DNA of 17,912 nucleotides from SIAJ01 sp036266155 (GCA_036266155.1 DATANR010000256.1:1-17912); one strand, 5' to 3'. Positions 7,679 to 16,144 are shown, counted from the stretch's first letter. The notes: generated from the sequence alone by a model not told the origin. Program-made: numbers and translations.

Positions 7679-10600
7679 TTACAGAGTCTTTGGCGCAGTC
7701 ATCGCGAAGGCGACCGCCTGGATGCGGCCGCCAGTGGACTTGATGACCGCGCGTTCCTGACCCGTCTCTGGGTCCCAGATGATGGCCGAGCCATCCCAGC
7801 TTCCGGTCGCCAGGGCCGAGCCGTCGTGATTGACTGCTAACGAGCTGAGTCGATCCGTGTGCGCGGCCAGCACCTTGATTGGCGTGCCGCCGGATGGCGA
7901 CCAGAGTCGCGCGGTCTTGTCCCAACTGGCGGTTACCACGCGATTCGACGAGATGTATGCGACGGCGCCAATGGCCGCCCCATGACCCGTGAGCGTCTGC
8001 GTTGCCTGACCGGTCGAGAGGTCCCACACTTTCGCCGACCAGTCCCAGCTTCCCGACAGCAGTTGGCGGCCGTCGGGCGAGAACGCGATGGACTTCACCA
8101 GCTTCGTGTGCCCGCGCAACGTGCGCCGCTCGGTCAAGCCAAGCACGTCCCACAATTTGATGGTGCCGTCGCGTCCTCCAGTAGCAAGCATCTTGCCATC
8201 GGGTGAAAACGCAATCGAAAGCACCTCGGTCCGGTGGCCAATGATCGTCGCACGCTCGGCGCCGGTCGGCAGGTCCCAGAGCTTCACACACATATCGGAG
8301 CTGGTGCTCGCCAGCGTGCGGCCGTCGGATGAAAAAGCGACCGCTGTGATCTCGCCCGAGTGACCGGCAAATTTGAAGCGCTCCGTGCCCGCCAAAGGAT
8401 CGGAAAGGCGAACGATTTCGTCGTCGCCGCCCGACACCAGCCAGCGGCCATCCGGGCTGATCGCCAGGCATGTGACCTCACGAGCATGAGCGCTAATCTT
8501 GCGCAACTCCGCCTGCGTCGATGGGCTCCAGACGCGGATGGCGGCGTCGCCCCCAGCAGTCATGAACAGGTACGGATCGCTCGACTTCGACAGGAATTCC
8601 ACCACCGACGGGGTCTCGGTCGCCGAGCGAATCGGCGTGATCGGCACCTGAACCGTCGGTGCCGGCTCGTGGATTTGCGAAGTTCGAACGGGCGGTGGAG
8701 GCGGAGGCCCGCCTGGCGCCGGCGGTGGCACAGGTGGTTTCGGCTTTGCCTCGGGTCGTGGGCGCAGACCATTCTCCGTGATAACCGCGACCTCACTTCC
8801 ATCCGTGCGGTTCCACAGCCGGATCGTGCGATCGGCGCTCGCCGTGATAACAGTCCGCCCATCGGGAGCGAACGCGACGCCGGTCGCCTCCGCGGTGTGG
8901 CCGGTCAGCACCTTAACCGGTTCCCCGGTCGCGGCATTCCAGATACGAACGGTCCGATCCGAACCGGCCGTTGCAATTCGCTCGCCGTCGGATGAAAAGG
9001 CGACGGCCGCACAACCGCGGGGATGGGCCGCGATCGCCAACAGTTCGTCGCCGGTGCCGGAGTCCCAGACCTTGACCATGCCGCCGCTGCCCGCCGAAGC
9101 AAAGCGCTCGCCATCTGGGCCGTAGGCGACTGCCGCGACTTCGCGCGCATGTCCCTGGAGGTTCAATCGTTCGGCCCGTTCTTCCAAATCCCACAAGCGA
9201 ACCGTGCCGCGTTCCGTGCCAACGATGAGCGCCAGTCCATCAGGCGAATAATCGAGAGCGGTGACTCCATCAGGCAATTCCGGCAGCGCCATCAACAATT
9301 GGCCGTCGGAATGGTTCCAGACACGAACCACGCCGTCTTGGCCCCCGGACGCGAGATGCGATTGCTCTGATGAAAACGCCACGGCCGCGATCGCTCCCGT
9401 CGGCCCGGTCAACGAGCGGACCAAGGTTCCGCTCGCGATGTCCCACAGACGCACAACGCCATCGTTGCCGCCGACGGCGACCAGCGTCGCATCCGGCGTA
9501 AAGGCGATGCTCGTGACCTCGGTCGTCTGCGCGGGAACCGCGGCCAATCGATCGCCGGTGGCAACTTGCCAGTTGATCACACTCCGACCGTCGGCAACAG
9601 CCACACGCGACCCATCTGCACTCAACGCAAACCGACCGAACGCGGCGACGCGCATCGGTCGCGCAGGACTGCGCCGACTCGGCGCGGGCACCGGCCGAGG
9701 GGCGGGCGCTGCCAATGGAAGATGGATTTCCGGTTGGGTATCCGGCAAGATGGGCTCGGCAATCAACGGAGCGGGAGGTGGGCTTTGGGGCATCGCCAGA
9801 TCCGGAATGGCAATCGACGGCACCGGCTCCGCGATCGGCAGTTTCGGATCGGTGATTGAGACCACGGGTGTTTCCGCAACCAGCTCGGCGTTGTTCGACA
9901 CTTGCGACAGCGTCACGGGCTCGGCAAGTGGCGCCGGCTCGGGCGGCAGCACTGGCTCGGCCAAGGGCGGCTGATTGGAAACTATCATCGATTGGACAAT
10001 GTCGTGAAATGCCTGCACTGCACCGGTTGCATGCACATGGTGCGGAAGATCGATGTCGGTCGCATCACCGTTGGCCATGACGAGTTGCTCCGTGTCAGGC
10101 CCCAGGATTTCTTCGGGCGTGGGCGGGAGCGTGATCTGTTCTGCGGCACCAACCGTTGGAAGGCCCGTGTCGGGTAATGCAACGGTAACAGCAGGTGATG
10201 AGCCTGAGGTCGCCTCGGGAACCGTAAACTCGAGAACTGTTACCCCTCCCTCTTCATCTGCAAATGGTTCCTCGTCCAGGGGCACTTCGACCACCGAATG
10301 CAAGCCGGCCGCGTCGTTCGCTGAAGCATCGCCGACGACCGACACAAGCTCCGGCATCGGTGGCTGCACGATGTCGGTCGTCGTGGCGCCATCGGGGCCG
10401 ATGACCTGCACTGCGGGAAGCTGAACGTTCGCCGCCGGTGCGAGATCGCGCGTCAGCAGGTCTCCGAGCCGCACGGCCGGCGGCGCCGTGCGTGCAACCA
10501 CGGGAACTTCGGGAAGCTGGATTTCCGGAAGGTTTACCTCAACGACCTCTTCTGCTTCGGGCTCTTCGACGGGCGCGGATGTCGGTGGTGTCGCACCGGC

Positions 10601-13258
10601 GGGCGTCAGGTCGCCGAACCGGAGTCCTTTCGGCGCGGGTTGTGGCGTGGGCACAGGTGTCGGTGGTGCAGGATTGTCGACTTTGGGCGGGGGCGACAGT
10701 GGGGGTGCGACTGTTGGAATGCGTGGCGCAGGTGCCGAACTTGCCGCGGGTGGGGCCGCAACTGTTGGGAGCCGCGTAGACGGCGGCAAGGCGGGCGCCG
10801 AGCTTATGGTCGGCGGAGCCGAGGTCGCCGGGCCGAATGGTCGCGGACCGACGCTCGGTCCGAGAATGTCCTCGAGCAATCGCGTCGGCTGCGGGCTTGA
10901 CCACGTGTCGACAAAAGAATCTTCATCAACGGGAACGGACGGCGCTGGTGGAGGCATTGTCAACGGTTGACGCCGAACGACTGGCGCAGCAGGTTGTGTG
11001 ACGGGCGCCGGGCGAACCGGAGCGCTGGGTGTCGGCGCGACAACCGGCTTCGGGATCGCGCCAACCGATGGCGTTGGGGGTGCCACGGAAGGGCTTGGCG
11101 CTGGCGGCTCCAATCGCACAGGCGCGATCACCGGCGGCGCCGCTTTGGCAACGGAAGGGCTTGGCGCTGGCGGCTCCAATCGCACAGGCGCGACCACCGG
11201 CGGCGCCGGCTTGGCAACGGGAGGGCTTGGCGCTGGCGGTTCCACGCGCACTGGTGCGACGACCGGGGGCGGCGGAGCGGGACGTTGCGGCGGCGCAGGC
11301 ATTGGCGGGGGTGTTAGCGATTGCGGCGGCGGGCTGATCGCCGTCTCGTCCGAATTCGGACCTTGTGGTGTCGGCGTTTCACGTGGATTGAACTGCCCGG
11401 CGGCACGCGCATCATTGCTCAATTGCACGCGCAATGTCGCGATCTCAGTTCCGGTCTCCGGGTCCCATATCTTGATGCCGCGGTCCAGGCTGCTCGACGC
11501 GAGCCGTTTGCTATCGGGACTGAAGCTGACTGCCGTGATGACGCCGCCGTGTCCGGTCATTGAAGCTAGTACCTGTCCCGATTGCATGTCCCAGACTTTG
11601 ACCACGCGGTCCCAGCCCGCGGAAGCAAGTCGCCGGCCGTTGGCACTGAAGGCGAGGCTCGTGACCTCGCCACCGTGGCCACGCAATACGGCGACTTCCT
11701 TGCCTGATGTCACTTCCCAAAAGCGGATCGTGTGATCCAAACTGCCCGAGGCGATCGCCTTGCCGTCCGGCGAAAACGCCACGCACGTGACGTCCCCCGC
11801 GTGCCCGGTCAGGGTTGCCGCGCAAGCGCCCGTCGCCGGGTCCCATCGGCGAATAGTGCGGTCCCAGCTACCGGATGCAACCGAATGCCCATCAGCGGAG
11901 ACGGCCACGGACGTGACCATGCGCACGTGGCCGGCGAGGACGCCGATGGGCGTGCCATCCAATCGCCACAGGCGTGCCGTCTTGTCCCAGCCGCCGGTGA
12001 CGACGTAGTCGCCGCGCGGCGAAAAGGCGATTGACGTGACGACGCCGCCGTGGCCCTTGAGGACCACCGCCTGCTCGCCGGTCTCGGCATTCCAGAGTCG
12101 TGCGGTCTTGTCCCAACTCGTGCTGCCAAGCCAGCGGCCATCGGTGGAAAAAGCAACCGCACTCACAACGCCCGAATGGCCCGCGAGAACAGCTCGTTCT
12201 TCACCCGTGTTCGCGTCCCAAATTCGAATTGTTTTATCCCAGCTCGACGTGGCCAGCTTGCCCCCGTCGGGCGAGTAGGCCACGCTGGTGACATCGCCCG
12301 TGTGGCCGGGATGACTTGGCAACGGATTTGACGCATTTGCTTCGGGGCTGCTCATGACGCGGGTCTCGAATTCCGGCTTTGCAGCCGGTTGATCGCTCCT
12401 CACTGCCGGACGAACCACTTTACCCAATGAATCGGCGACCGCACGTACTTCATCATCCAGCACACCGCGGGCCTGGTCCGAGGATGGCGTGCCCGAACCG
12501 ACCTCGGGAGTGCGAAACAACTCGACTGCCTCGCCCTCATTTTCGACCAGGCCCAGGACATGAGCAAGCGCGGCATATTGCTGTGCGGCGGGCGTTCCCG
12601 GGTTGGTTGCCACGATCGGCCGGCCGCGACGCGATGATACCGTTGCATCGAATGGGACCGCATTCGGCAACAGCGACGACGCAAACGCGTGGCGGAGTTC
12701 CGCCTCCCACGTCCCACCCACCGGTTCGGCGGGCGGCAGTGTCAACAGCAGTCCGCGCAGTTGAACGCCGGCGCCCTCATCCTGGGCTCGTTTCACTTGC
12801 TGAAGAAACGGCGACACATCGCGAAAAGCCGTCGGTTCCGCACGCACGACCAATACGGCATCGTCGACCGCGCGCAAGAGCGACGCTATTTGCGATGCCG
12901 CCAACACCGCCGGCGTGTCGAACACGATCGCCGCGTAGGTCCGAAAGCCCGGCGCCGATCCAATCAAGCCAAGAAACTCGTGCAGCGTGTGCGCCGGATG
13001 ATCGCGGCTTCCGTAGGGCGTGGTCAGATCCATTCCGGGAACCACGTCGCGCCACAGCGGCGCCGGGCTGTCGACACCAATCGCCGAGATCGTCGCGGTT
13101 GGTCCGCCGAGGTCCAACGCCTCGATGGCACCACCGCTTGGGTCGCAATCGACCACCAACACGCGCCGGCCAGCCAAAGCGGCGGCGGCGGCGAGGTTGA
13201 TGGCGGCTGTCGTCTTCCCGACGCCCGCTCGCGAGCTGATCAGGAGTAGTTTGGTCAC
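7679..13258 (-). CDS. ParA/MinD-type ATPase fused to three WD40 propellers
   Basis: This 1859-residue protein starts at GTG 13258, with GAGGG five bases upstream. Residues 1-240 form a ParA/MinD-like ATPase. It has a deviant Walker A SRAGVGKTT (9-17, K15), A' DCDP (37-40) with both aspartates, switch-II DTP (D114), and the ParA-like ending VPFD...PGTPAAQQYAALA (201-232). Arg10 stands where the signature lysine is expected. Residues 319-610 hold seven WD40 repeats of 41-42 residues. Residues 611-1200 are a Pro/Ala/Val-rich, probably disordered linker with acidic patches. Residues 1203-1495 and 1560-1855 each hold seven more blades, separated by a Pro-rich spacer (about 1497-1540). The third set starts with a half blade that the last 19 residues could complete (velcro closure). 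There is no signal peptide or membrane helix, so it should be cytoplasmic. ParA/MinD proteins position cargo by ATP-driven dimerisation; WD40 propellers bind proteins. I infer a positioning scaffold; the cargo is unknown. Confidence 0.93.
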   Translation of the reverse strand: MTKLLLISSRAGVGKTTAAINLAAAAALAGRRVLVVDCDPSGGAIEALDLGGPTATISAIGVDSPAPLWRDVVPGMDLTTPYGSRDHPAHTLHEFLGLIGSAPGFRTYAAIVFDTPAVLAASQIASLLRAVDDAVLVVRAEPTAFRDVSPFLQQVKRAQDEGAGVQLRGLLLTLPPAEPVGGTWEAELRHAFASSLLPNAVPFDATVSSRRGRPIVATNPGTPAAQQYAALAHVLGLVENEGEAVELFRTPEVGSGTPSSDQARGVLDDEVRAVADSLGKVVRPAVRSDQPAAKPEFETRVMSSPEANASNPLPSHPGHTGDVTSVAYSPDGGKLATSSWDKTIRIWDANTGEERAVLAGHSGVVSAVAFSTDGRWLGSTSWDKTARLWNAETGEQAVVLKGHGGVVTSIAFSPRGDYVVTGGWDKTARLWRLDGTPIGVLAGHVRMVTSVAVSADGHSVASGSWDRTIRRWDPATGACAATLTGHAGDVTCVAFSPDGKAIASGSLDHTIRFWEVTSGKEVAVLRGHGGEVTSLAFSANGRRLASAGWDRVVKVWDMQSGQVLASMTGHGGVITAVSFSPDSKRLASSSLDRGIKIWDPETGTEIATLRVQLSNDARAAGQFNPRETPTPQGPNSDETAISPPPQSLTPPPMPAPPQRPAPPPPVVAPVRVEPPAPSPPVAKPAPPVVAPVRLEPPAPSPSVAKAAPPVIAPVRLEPPAPSPSVAPPTPSVGAIPKPVVAPTPSAPVRPAPVTQPAAPVVRRQPLTMPPPAPSVPVDEDSFVDTWSSPQPTRLLEDILGPSVGPRPFGPATSAPPTISSAPALPPSTRLPTVAAPPAASSAPAPRIPTVAPPLSPPPKVDNPAPPTPVPTPQPAPKGLRFGDLTPAGATPPTSAPVEEPEAEEVVEVNLPEIQLPEVPVVARTAPPAVRLGDLLTRDLAPAANVQLPAVQVIGPDGATTTDIVQPPMPELVSVVGDASANDAAGLHSVVEVPLDEEPFADEEGGVTVLEFTVPEATSGSSPAVTVALPDTGLPTVGAAEQITLPPTPEEILGPDTEQLVMANGDATDIDLPHHVHATGAVQAFHDIVQSMIVSNQPPLAEPVLPPEPAPLAEPVTLSQVSNNAELVAETPVVSITDPKLPIAEPVPSIAIPDLAMPQSPPPAPLIAEPILPDTQPEIHLPLAAPAPRPVPAPSRRSPARPMRVAAFGRFALSADGSRVAVADGRSVINWQVATGDRLAAVPAQTTEVTSIAFTPDATLVAVGGNDGVVRLWDIASGTLVRSLTGPTGAIAAVAFSSEQSHLASGGQDGVVRVWNHSDGQLLMALPELPDGVTALDYSPDGLALIVGTERGTVRLWDLEERAERLNLQGHAREVAAVAYGPDGERFASAGSGGMVKVWDSGTGDELLAIAAHPRGCAAVAFSSDGERIATAGSDRTVRIWNAATGEPVKVLTGHTAEATGVAFAPDGRTVITASADRTIRLWNRTDGSEVAVITENGLRPRPEAKPKPPVPPPAPGGPPPPPPVRTSQIHEPAPTVQVPITPIRSATETPSVVEFLSKSSDPYLFMTAGGDAAIRVWSPSTQAELRKISAHAREVTCLAISPDGRWLVSGGDDEIVRLSDPLAGTERFKFAGHSGEITAVAFSSDGRTLASTSSDMCVKLWDLPTGAERATIIGHRTEVLSIAFSPDGKMLATGGRDGTIKLWDVLGLTERRTLRGHTKLVKSIAFSPDGRQLLSGSWDWSAKVWDLSTGQATQTLTGHGAAIGAVAYISSNRVVTASWDKTARLWSPSGGTPIKVLAAHTDRLSSLAVNHDGSALATGSWDGSAIIWDPETGQERAVIKSTGGRIQAVAFAMTAPKTL
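11085..11282 (-). repeat. Three 66-bp tandem repeats in the linker
   Basis: Units start at 11085, 11151 and 11217 on the plus strand, each opening with acgg(a/g)agggcttggcgctgg. The period is exactly 66 bp, so each unit adds 22 residues to the linker of the ParA-WD40 protein (about residues 659-725). The repeated peptide is of the form PPVVAPVR(V/L)EPPAPSP. The first two units are nearly identical, with only a few substitutions, while the third has diverged more. This points to recent in-frame expansion. Confidence 0.9.
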
Positions 13259-13712
13259 ACAGGCCCTCGACCCGAAATCCTGGAACGCTCGCCCGAGTGT
13301 GTGGCGAAAGTTTGCCGATTGCGGTGGTTACATTGAGTATTGATTATGAACCCTTCGCGCCAACCCCACATGGAAAACCATTCGGAACTTGGGTCGTCCC
13401 AGTTCGCCGAATCGACACAATCGTAACTTCCGTCTCCGCTGACTTAATGCGCATCAATTGCCTGCTCTCGCCAACCGGGCCGGTAATTCAGAATAGCTCG
13501 GAAATTTAGGCAAACACGCCGGTTAATCGGTTATCCGGTCGCACTGGCGGGCCATTGAAAGTTCGGGTAATCCGCCCGGATTGCGACGGTCGCCACGTCC
13601 GGGGCCGGCCGCATTCGGTTGAATCCGGTCGTGCCGGTCAACCGGGCTGGACGATGGATTGAGATGCAGGCCGGCCCGCGCCGGCACTGGCCAGACCACG
13701 GAGGGTTGGGCC
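13259..13712. other. Divergent intergenic region, 454 bp
   Basis: This region separates the ParA-WD40 gene (leftward) from the outer-membrane protein gene (rightward) and must hold both promoters. I see no coding region I can support. An AT-richer patch lies near 13325-13350, and a strong hairpin near 13616-13644. I cannot assign clear -35/-10 boxes. Confidence 0.6.
13616..13644. repeat. Hairpin upstream of the outer-membrane protein gene
   Basis: The left arm cggttga plus ccgg (13616-13622 and 13625-13628) pairs with ccgg plus tcaaccg (13634-13644). This gives an 11-bp stem with a two-base bulge (at) and a five-base loop. It lies about 70 bp before the GTG start. It could be an operator or a 5'-UTR structure; nothing in the sequence decides between them. 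Confidence 0.45.
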
Positions 13713-13715
13713 GTG
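13700..13715 (+). promoter_or_regulatory. Ribosome binding site selecting the GTG start at 13713
   Basis: GGAGGG at 13700-13705 lies seven bases before GTG 13713. This is a near-consensus Shine-Dalgarno and decides against the upstream in-frame ATG at 13659, which would put 18 charged residues before the signal peptide. Confidence 0.75.
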
Positions 13716-15047
13716 AAGCGTCGATTGCTCGTTGGCGTCCTCTTGGCATCTGCTGGGTCGGTGGCGGCACAAGGTCCCGCGGCCCGCCTCGGAAGCCCTG
13801 CGCCGTCGCCGAGTATCACCGTGCGCGCCAGTTACGGCGACTCTGGCTACGACGGACCGCCGCCCGCGGCCCGGCTCGGGGCGGTGAGCACGGGGCGCAT
13901 CGGTGAAGGGCCCGACGATGCCTCCCCTGAAGAAAAATACAACTGGGGCGTCCCGAAGCGCAATACGACGGCCACGCCCGCTTCACGCAATCGCGATACC
14001 AATCGCAATTCGGACGACGAGGGCTACGACGGCCGCGGCGCCAAACTGCGCACACCCGGCCGGCTCACGGGAGGCCGTGCCGGCGACGACTTCGAACCAG
14101 TTCCGCCGCCGCCTCGTCCGGAAGGATCGGCAACCGATCCGGGCTGGTGGCCCGGACGACGCCGCGACCTCGATGATTTGCGCAATCAATTCCCCACGTT
14201 CGGCGACACCGACCGGGACCGACTCGCGTTCCAAAGCGACTGCGCCTTCGACAATTTCTCGAGCCCGATCACGAACCCGTTCCTGGCGGAAGATCCGCGC
14301 TCGTTGACCGAATTGCGACCGCTCTACTTCTACCAGGGAATTCCGTCGGCCCAATACTACTACCAGGGCGGGCATCTGTCGTTTCTCGGTGTCCAGGCCC
14401 GTGCCGCATTCACGGATCGCTTCTCGGTGGTCGTGTCCAAGGTCGGCTGGTCGTCGATTTCCTCGGGCAGTCCGCTTGGTCAATCCGATACGAGCTTCAG
14501 CGAAATCTGGCTGAGTCCGAAGTTCGTCTTCTGGCGGGTGCCCGATACGCAGACTTTGGCGTCGTTCGGTTTGCAATTTCAGATACCGACCGGCTCCGGG
14601 ACCGTTTACCAGGGCACCGGCGGCCTCGGCCTCGTCCCGTATCTGAGCTTCGGTCGCAAGATCGGCGAATCTGACTATGGTGCCTTCCACCTGATCAACG
14701 TCGCCGGCTACCGCATGTCGACAGGCAGCTCGGGCAGTTCGTATTTCTTCGACAGCTTGCACGTCGACCTCGACGTGCAGGACCGCCACAACTTCTATCC
14801 GACACTGGAAATGAACTGGTTCCACAACTCGGGCAACACGGGCGGCCAGTTCCTGTTCTTCGAAGCACGCGACTTCGGCAACGTCGGCGGCAACGCGTCG
14901 TCGCGCGACCTGGTGACAATCGCTCCCGGCTTCCGTTATCGGTTCACCGATTACTTGCAGATGGGTCTCGCCGTCGAATTTCCGCTGTTCGGCACGCGTG
15001 ATCTCTTCCAGTACCGGCTCGGCGTTGACCTGATTTGGCGTTATTAG
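13713..15047 (+). CDS. Predicted outer-membrane beta-barrel protein
   Basis: This 444-residue protein begins with a signal peptide (VKRRLLVGVLLASAGSVAAQ, cleavage after Ala18 or Gln20). A low-complexity, Pro/Gly/Asp/Arg-rich segment follows to about residue 165, containing two GYDG motifs. From about residue 200 to the end the sequence alternates polar and hydrophobic residues in strand-sized stretches ended by aromatic residues, for example GHLSFLGVQARAAF, RFSVVVSKVGW, TLASFGLQFQIP and LQMGLAVEFPLF. The last residues, LGVDLIWRY, end in an aromatic as expected for the BamA-recognised beta signal. I infer an outer-membrane barrel of roughly 12 strands, perhaps near the MetA/phenol-degradation transporter-like family, but the substrate is unknown. 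GTG 13713 is chosen because of the GGAGGG box and the signal peptide. The gene stands alone on this strand. Confidence 0.85.
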   Translation: MKRRLLVGVLLASAGSVAAQGPAARLGSPAPSPSITVRASYGDSGYDGPPPAARLGAVSTGRIGEGPDDASPEEKYNWGVPKRNTTATPASRNRDTNRNSDDEGYDGRGAKLRTPGRLTGGRAGDDFEPVPPPPRPEGSATDPGWWPGRRRDLDDLRNQFPTFGDTDRDRLAFQSDCAFDNFSSPITNPFLAEDPRSLTELRPLYFYQGIPSAQYYYQGGHLSFLGVQARAAFTDRFSVVVSKVGWSSISSGSPLGQSDTSFSEIWLSPKFVFWRVPDTQTLASFGLQFQIPTGSGTVYQGTGGLGLVPYLSFGRKIGESDYGAFHLINVAGYRMSTGSSGSSYFFDSLHVDLDVQDRHNFYPTLEMNWFHNSGNTGGQFLFFEARDFGNVGGNASSRDLVTIAPGFRYRFTDYLQMGLAVEFPLFGTRDLFQYRLGVDLIWRY

Positions 15048-15100
15048 GTTTGCCATTCCGCGGGCGCGGTTGCCAAGCGATTGAAAGCTGGCCAAACAGA

Positions 15101-15131
15101 GATGGCCAAACACATACCGGGGTTGGCCATC
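15101..15131. terminator. Hairpin between convergent genes, possible terminator
   Basis: gatggccaa (15101-15109) pairs exactly with ttggccatc (15123-15131), a 9-bp stem with a 13-nt loop. It lies 54 bp after the stop of the outer-membrane protein gene and faces the end of the CxxC protein gene, so it could end transcription from either side. Neither side has a clear T-run. The sequence tggccaaaca also occurs as a direct repeat at 15089-15098 and 15103-15112. Confidence 0.4.
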
Positions 15132-15265
15132 TTAGAACGTCGAAACCGCGTCTAATCTCTTACGAGATAAAAAGATGCGTCCGAAAAAATAGGATTCACT
15201 TCTAGCGCCACATTGCCGTGAAATCGCCCAGTCGGATCGCGTAGCGGTAAGCGATAACACTGAAC

Positions 15266-15961
15266 TCAATAATCATCGTCCAACCGTCTTCGTCGTCGGC
15301 GTCGTGGCTTCTTGGGCTGGTTCTTCGCGATTGCGTAGATGACGCCGCCGATCCCGACACCCAGCAGCAGCAGGACGCCCAACGTCCCCAGCAGAACCAT
15401 GTTGCGCGAGTAGCCGAACGTCGTTGGTGAGGAGTCTTGCGGCACATACGGCCCGCCGTTCGCCACGGCAGGCGTGGGCGTGTTCATCGGACCACTGATC
15501 GCTGGCTGGCCGGCAATACCGGGCGCGCCGCCGGGTGTCGCGGGGATGATGTTGTTCACCCCGCAGATCCCGCAATAGGCGTTGGCCGGCGGTACCATGC
15601 CCGTTCCCAGAACACGCCCGCATCGGCCGCAACTCCACGTGTAGATCGTTGGTCCACCGATGCCGCCGCCGCCGATTCCCGGCTGCGGGAATTGCGGTTG
15701 TGGTATCTGCGGCTGCGGTATCTGCGGCTGCGGAAACGCGGGTGGCTGGCCAATATTGCCGCTGATCCCACGAAACCCGCCGGGCTGGCCAGGCATTGTT
15801 GGTGGGCCGGGCATTGAGGGGGCGCCAGGCATCGCACCCGGTCCACCGCGAATCCCGCCGGGAAAGCCCGGCTGCGAATGGCCCGGCTGAATCGTCACGA
15901 GCAACGCGAGCAGAGAAGCAATCGCTACAAGTCCGAGTCGGACGCGATAAGTCCGGTTCAT
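15266..15961 (-). CDS. Pro/Gly-rich CxxC membrane protein with Arg-rich tail
   Basis: I do not recognise a named family. The 231-residue protein has an N-terminal signal sequence (MNRTYRVRLG then a Leu/Ala/Ile stretch to residue 23, cleavage near GHSQ). A Pro/Gly-rich segment (30-105) follows, including PQIPQPQIPQPQFPQP from a 15-bp DNA repeat. Next come two CxxC pairs (C111-GR-C114 and C130-GI-C133), a likely zinc ribbon or disulfide knuckle, then a second Pro/Gly-rich stretch. A membrane helix (about 187-212) and a basic tail with seven consecutive Arg and an acidic end (LDDDY) close the protein. The basic tail should face the cytoplasm and the rest the periplasm. ATG 15961 is chosen because GAGGGA lies about seven bases upstream and the signal starts there; ATG 16048 would add 29 residues ahead of it. 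It lies 183 bp after the FHA gene on the same strand and may be co-transcribed. Confidence 0.8.
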   Translation of the reverse strand: MNRTYRVRLGLVAIASLLALLVTIQPGHSQPGFPGGIRGGPGAMPGAPSMPGPPTMPGQPGGFRGISGNIGQPPAFPQPQIPQPQIPQPQFPQPGIGGGGIGGPTIYTWSCGRCGRVLGTGMVPPANAYCGICGVNNIIPATPGGAPGIAGQPAISGPMNTPTPAVANGGPYVPQDSSPTTFGYSRNMVLLGTLGVLLLLGVGIGGVIYAIAKNQPKKPRRRRRRRLDDDY

Positions 15962-16144
15962 CGGCGAGTCCCTCGTCGAGGAGCGGGCACAGAGTGAGAA
16001 TACCGGGCAATGTGGTTCATAGTCAAACGCGCCAGTTACAAACGACAAACGACTGCGCGTCGACGCAATACAGAACCACTACTCGGCTCACGGCGAAATT
16101 GATCCACAATCGGTGTCTTCACTGCTTGATCACGGAAAAAGGCA

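Noticed and set aside
13983..15113. 376-codon open frame on the minus strand across the outer-membrane protein gene
   Set aside because: It is antisense to a gene with a ribosome binding site, signal peptide and barrel pattern. Its own translation shows no domain, signal or repeat.
15660..15760. Short Gly/Cys/Pro-rich repeat region that could look like a CRISPR-type or satellite array
   Set aside because: It is a 15-bp in-frame repeat encoding PQIPQ-type residues inside the CxxC protein gene, with no spacers.
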